Source of the DNA: Oscheius sp. JU75
Taxonomy: Eukaryota; Nematoda; Chromadorea; Rhabditida; Rhabditidae
Direction: 5' to 3'
NCBI GenBank assembly: GCA_037178855.1
Contig: JASJZC010000004.1
Span: 7,006,001-7,070,000, forward strand
Length of the DNA: 64,000 nt
Shown in pieces: positions 59,353 through 64,000 of this stretch. The notes beneath the pieces are model-generated. The model had not been told where the DNA came from, did no database searches, and saw only the letters and a list, made by a program, of their open reading frames with translations. The first letter of the stretch is position 1, and every line of letters begins with the position of its first letter. The position numbers were made by a program, and so were the translations under genes.

Positions 59353-62300
59353 TTGTGAAGATGGCTGGGAAGACGAAAAGCTTCGACAATAGGCGGAGGT
59401 GGCATTCGAAAGATTATGAAGCGGCGCCAGAATTGCGTCAAATATTCGAAAATGGCCGATTGTGATCGGCGAAAATGGCTAGATATCTCCCGAAAAAAAG
59501 GAAAGCGAGCTAGGGGAGGTAAAATACGAACATCTACGTCATGTATTCGAAAATGGGTAGGTTTCTTCGGAGAAACGAAAAAAAATCAGTCTATGAAAAG
59601 GACAAGGCTAGAATTCTACGTAAAATGATTAAAGGAGGTGGAAACATTCTACTGAAGCAAATTTTTTTCTTGTGAAGCAGCACAAAGTGGTCCAGTGGAT
59701 AAGTGGCAAGATTCCTTTAAAAACCGGAAGAATACAAGAAAAACCATTATAAAGGGGCTGGTTTCACTCGTGGCGCAGCAAAAAAATTAGCTTAATAGTT
59801 TCGATAACAGGCTAAGATCGCTCGAAAATTTGGTCGGAAGAAGGAAATCATGTTTCGGCACAACTTTCGATCACAGGAAAAGCAAAACAAGGCTGTGGAG
59901 ATTCTATAACAGACATGCTCACGAAAGAAAGCTGGAAAGAACAGAGAAATCGTCTTTCAGCGAAAGTTTTGGTTCAGAAACCTAAACAGTGGCCTAACTT
60001 TTACTGAAACCGCAAAAACTGGCACAGCTCGTTAGATAACATGAATGGAAATGTTTCAGAGAAATATACAAAAAAATCATCGAAGAAGCTTGTTTTGTTG
60101 CTCTTACAGGAGATGATGCAACGCTCAAGCCTTTTCTGAAGCAGAAGCCAGCCATGTCTTGAAATTACGTCCAGCAACAGTTTCTTGCAGAAAAAAGGGA
60201 CCAGAAGCCACCCCAGACTATGTTTCCCAGGAAAACAGTAAGCACAGCAGACACGATACTGAGAAAGATTACAAGGCCTGATTCAGAGGCAAGTGATCTG
60301 GGGAAAGAAGGTAGAGAATACAAGAAAATGAACAGTGTGTGCATGTTTTCAGGTCAGAAACCATTATAGGATTATTCTTGTGGAGGAAATGATTGAAACA
60401 CATCGTTCAAGACACTAAGACAGCTTGTGACCATAAGCTGTGATTCATCAACATGTGATTGTGGGGGTGAACGGTCAAAAAATAGCAATCTGACAACGAA
60501 AGCTGGTCACAATGATACTAAAGTAGCCTTCTGAGGCGTCTAATGCGACCGGAGATGAGAAAGGAGGCGGTGAAACGGAAATTGGATGTGTGGAGGGTGT
60601 CGTAGGTGTTGCGTCTCATTTTTTTTTTTTTTTTTTTTTTTTTTTTGGAAAAGACAAGGAAATGTGCGTTTTTATAGAATGACACTATAAAAATGTTCCG
60701 AGGCGCCTAATACAACCGGAGATGAGAGAGGAGGCGGTAAAACGGAAATAGGAGTTGTGGAGGGCTTCCAGTAGGCATTCCGATTCATTTTCTAGAGGAA
60801 TAAGGCTTCAAAAAGCTATAAAGGGCCTCAGAATGGTGATATAAACGGTTTTTAGGCTAAAAGGAAATGAACAGGGTTTGTTTACACAATTGAACGGGGC
60901 TGGAGTGCAGAAAAACAGCATGCAAAAAGTTTCAGTTCAGTCAAAACAACGTCTCAGGCCCTGCGGATGCGACAAAGAGGAAGGGAACAAGAGGTCAGAG
61001 AGACGCCTAAGGTCCACTGCGGGTCACACTCGGTATAATCCGTATACCGGGCCAGGGGGTCGACACGTGACATATACGACCGACCACGCGGCAGCAAGAA
61101 AACATTGTCTCCCGGTCCCGGAAATTGCTTGTAAGAATGGTGGACTGTTTCGAAGAGATTGCTGTAAAATGAGCGAAAAGATGGACATGCGGGCGAGGAA
61201 GAAAAAGCATATCGAGACTCTCCTTATCTCTCACTTTTGCCACAAAAAAGTGAATCAGCTGTGATCGAAAAGGACGAACAAGAAGGAGCAGCCTCAGGAT
61301 ATGAAAAAAAAAAATCGATCGGGCAGCGTCTAGTGGGGGCTTCAAGTCCGAATATGGGGCTCGAATGTACTTCACATTCGCCTACTTCCTGTCTTGGAGC
61401 ATTTTCCTCAGTGTGGGATAGAATTTACAGCTTGGGACATCCAAACTCCATGATTTTTGACATGAAATCAAATGAAAGTTAGGAGGAAAAGGCTCTGGTA
61501 CAGCTAATGAGGGCTTTCTTAATACTTAACCTACTCCTAAAGACAAAATAAAAGGATATTTGCGCAACACCCAGGGGGATTAACTAAAAAATGGTCAAAA
61601 ACTGCTCTACTATCACTGACAAGCGTTTCCGAGACATAATGATCAAAGAGGGAAATGGCTAGTTTGATGAGCGCCAAGACACAATTTACGATGAATGATC
61701 AAGAAAATTGAGACTTTCTTAGAAATTGGTCAAACAAAAACAATGCAGAGGTAGCAATAATAGTTTTTCAGCAAAGCGGCAAGAGTATAGGCGATAGGAA
61801 TCTGTGAACAGAGGGAGAGAAGAATTGACAGGGAGGTATGAGCTGTTTAGATAATGAAAATGGCAAGTTTTCGGTCGAGATACAGGATGGAACGGTCAAC
61901 TATGGATGAAAATAAGTCATATGGTCCTTTTCTTACTTTAGAAGGAGGAAGGAGCTGTACAGACGTAGAAAAAAGTGAAGAAAATAAGGAAAACAGCACG
62001 AATCGATCTAGGAACATGGAAACTTGATTGGAAAGGGCTTTGGTACCTATTTTGATACTGATAATTATACTTTTTAGAGTCAGCGGAGCGGTATAGAGTC
62101 ATTCTATCGTTTAAAAGGGAACGAGGATATAATTGAGGTATGAAAAAATGAAAAAAAGGGCAAGGAAATAGGATGAGAACAGGTGAATCTGATGATTGAC
62201 GCAAACTCTTCACGTCACATTGAAAATAGGAACATAATTTCGAGCTACAGTAGGACAAATTGTGCTCAGAACTCGGTTCGGGTTGTTCTCGCTTTTTCTC

Positions 62301-62515
62301 TCCACTTTTCTAGCATTTCTTTGATAAAAACACTAAGTGTGAATAACAGAAACACTCACAACCAATTTCAGGTGGTGGATAAACAAAAATTAACAGAAAA
62401 TGGGCATGTAATTGAGGACAACAGGATTTGGCACGAAACTTGTCACTTCTCTAAGGTATTAATGGCTGTAAACCACATTTTTTTATGACAGGAAAAAGAC
62501 AAAGGTAAAAAAACT
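59353..62515. other. Gene-free 3.2-kb spacer
   Basis: It is AT-rich with no supported exon. It contains a tRNA-like block at about 59685-59775 (TGGTCCAGTGGATAAGTGG), the duplicated 110-bp block at 60511-60790 and a 28-T run. A 128-codon open frame at 60878-61264 (+) is basic and Cys-containing but has no recognisable domain or flanking splice logic. Confidence 0.45.
60511..60790. repeat. Two direct copies of an about 110-bp unit with a 28-T run between
   Basis: Copy 1 (about 60511-60620) and copy 2 (about 60678-60790) share CYGAGGCGYCTAATRCRACCG, GGAGATGAGA.AGGAGGCGGT, AAACGGAAAT and GTGGAGGG, ending TYTCATTTT. T(28) occupies 60619-60646, at the end of copy 1. Confidence 0.75.
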
Positions 62516-63300
62516 TTAATAATCAACTTTTGATCGAAATGACTTTTTCTGGGAGAGACGTCTCTTTTCTGCCAGCCGGTGCTCCGCCGACTTTTCTGCT
62601 TTCTGAAAGTTTTCTTCTTCTCTCATTAGTGACAAAAAATAAGCCCTACCTTCTTCAAAATCCTCCTATCTTCGTCTGTTTCCAGCCGAAAAGATTGCCG
62701 TCTCTCCACCGCGTAGATTGCCGTGCGTAGCTTCTCGAAACAATCGGCCAGATTTAGGCTGCGCTCACGGGTCTTGTCACTATCAATTATGAGCTAAACT
62801 ATAATGTTATAGCTCACTAAAAAAAGACAGAAAATACCTCCCCATCGTGATTTATCCTGTTAGCCATGGCCTCCTTTAGCGGTTGCTTCAAGGAATGAGG
62901 CAGCCAGTCGGCTTCGTCAATCTTGAACCGAATTTCTGCCTGGAAATCGCAATTACGGGACGAAAATAACGAAATGGACTCACTTTTGTCGCATTCTTCT
63001 GCACATTCTGTCCGCCAGGACCGCTGCTCAACGAGAAACGCTTTTCAATGGCCTCTGGAGGAATATAGCCGTTGAAGGCCGAAGAATTAGAGCTGAAACG
63101 GCTCTAAGGATGTTGATAAGCTTGAAAAGGGTGTTTGTTACCTGTTTTTGTAGGACTAGTTGAAGAAAAAGACGTTTTGACGACATTTTGGAAAAGGAGG
63201 ATTTCTTGAGGAGACGGGCTGGAAATTGAACTGGTACGCGATTGCGGACAGAGTGGAAGGACGAGAGAAGTTTTCCTGGGTTTGCAACGTTTCTAGGCAC
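62516..63300 (-). CDS. MRPL58: Mitochondrial peptidyl-tRNA hydrolase ICT1 / mL62
   Basis: Five exons (63142-63300, 62984-63103, 62838-62939, 62650-62793, 62516-62602) give 203 aa; human is 206. ICT1 sits in the mitochondrial large ribosomal subunit and frees nascent chains from stalled ribosomes through a GGQ motif. The catalytic block FSLSSGPGGQNVQKNATKAE is complete, followed by IRFKIDEADWLP, NRINHDGELIIDSDKTRERS and LNLADCFEKLR. The C-tail is strongly basic (AEKRRLSQKKSFRSK), as needed to enter the empty mRNA channel. The N-terminus is Arg/Ser-rich and non-acidic, a mitochondrial presequence. An internal Met at about 63186 (MSSKRLF) is a possible alternative start. Confidence 0.95.
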
Positions 63301-63739
63301 AATCTAAACTAAAAGCGCGATGGTGTCTGTGGTTGTGTTTATTGTGTTTATTTGCTTGTCAGTGGCCACGAAACAAAAGCAAAACAAAAAAACTGTAAAT
63401 AGTTGCTGTTGTAAAATGTTGCCAGCTAATTGAGTTGGACGATGAGTTCTGTTGCTCACAGGTAGAGAGAATAAAACAGGAAGACAGTAAAACAGAGAGA
63501 CCGAGAAATTGAGAGAGAGAGATTCTCTTGGTTCAATAATTAAAGATGTTTCCCTTTTGGTACTCTATTATTGTTTAACCAGTCGGCGGTCGCGACTATT
63601 TGACCAGATTTATCACTTCTAGCATCATAAATAGAGTTCATTTAGAATGCATATACATTAAAGACATGGAAGTGACTTGAATAAAACAACCCGTGGGTAA
63701 AACTTAGAAATGTGAGCATTGGGGGTGAAGATATACATT
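63301..63739. other. Spacer between ICT1 and the last gene
   Basis: No exon seen. It probably holds the ICT1 promoter. A GAGAGACCGAGAAATTGAGA purine-rich tract lies near 63495. Confidence 0.4.
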
Positions 63740-63882
63740 TTAAGATTGTTGAGCTGGGAGCGGAAGCCATTCCTCGTCGAGAACGATGTCCTCGGTGATA
63801 TGACGAACCATTCTGGCCGAGCCGAAGAAGTCGGTGACGCGAACTCGTTTCGGGTCCTTCGGGTAGGTGTCCTGGCGAACTC
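63740..63882 (-). CDS. Terminal exon of an unidentified gene (cut by the window edge)
   Basis: With acceptor CTCTTCCAG at 63883-63891, one frame reads VRQDTYPKDPKRVRVTDFFG, then SARMVRHITEDIVLDEEWLP and LPAQQS before TAA at 63740. The VTDFF string after basic residues resembles a PCNA-interacting peptide, but the leading Gln is missing. A second frame is also open across the exon (EFARTPTRRTRNEFASPTSS), so the choice depends on the upstream exon. MAMCDT before a GTGAGT donor near 63974-63979 may be part of that exon, but its phase fits only the second frame. I do not recognise the protein. Confidence 0.4.
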
Positions 63883-64000
63883 CTGGAAGAGAAAATGGTT
63901 AGGGAATAGGGGACTCTCACTGTCGCTAACAGCCAGTGCCTGTCAATTACAGTCCGTCTCCGTCTATCTGTATCACTCACTGTGTCACACATGGCCATTG

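Noticed and set aside
60878-61264. 128-codon basic, Cys-containing open frame
   Set aside because: No family resemblance and no neighbouring exons; not enough to call a gene.

Overview
The window looks like nuclear DNA of a nematode other than Caenorhabditis. It has small introns (most 36-60 bp, GT..TTTCAG), two tandem dual oxidases that read closest to C. elegans BLI-3, a nuclear receptor with the nematode-style P-box CNGCKTFFRR, a MOLO-1/TPM membrane protein and a secreted EB/Kunitz protein. All family calls were made by reading translations. Exon models were checked by reading-phase arithmetic and by comparison with remembered family features, not by database search.

Layout. 452-3512 (+) is the 3' part of Integrator subunit INTS4. 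4927-6767 (+) is a C2H2/RGG/RS protein. 7037-8169 (-) is a two-CDGSH iron-sulfur protein (CISD3 type). 8961-14397 (+) is a WW-PH-RhoGAP protein of the ARHGAP12/15/27 type. 14878-16651 (+) is METTL5, which converges on TRAPPC3 (16725-18236, -). From there to the right edge every gene is on the minus strand: Duox copy A (18715-24524), Duox copy B (24983-31414), a SERT-like SLC6 transporter (37841-41210), DNTTIP1 (42039-43387), a MOLO1 protein (46622-47977 as resolved), an EB/Kunitz secreted protein (50569-51420), a nuclear hormone receptor (51660-54604), a cyclin G/I-like protein (57484-59352), mitochondrial ICT1/MRPL58 (62516-63300) and the last exon of an unidentified gene (63740-63882). One 5S rRNA gene lies at 37431-37548 (-). 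Most genes are unrelated housekeeping genes and show no operon-like spacing; only the Duox pair forms a functional unit (H2O2 production at the plasma membrane).

Mobile and repeated DNA. A FLYWCH/MULE element sits at 34511-36980 next to a foldback element. A pogo-like element at 44449-46289 has 132-bp inverted repeats and TA flanks. Its insertion site is preserved, uninterrupted, in a paralogous sequence inside a Duox B intron. There is also a 414-bp foldback element at 48612-49025, a family of about 50-nt short palindromes, many tRNA-like relics, and a perfect 34-copy GTCTCT microsatellite. GTCTCT-rich low-complexity sequence fills many introns between about 18 and 57 kb.

Most notable points. 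(1) The Duox paralogues have diverged and differ in several intron positions, yet share three tracts that are about 97-98% identical in DNA, one of them crossing an intron, as expected from gene conversion. (2) Duox A has Gln where Duox B keeps the proximal haem histidine of the peroxidase domain. (3) The empty/filled pogo site pair. (4) The short-palindrome family. (5) The C2H2/RGG/RS fusion with a zinc knuckle that has lost its first two cysteines.
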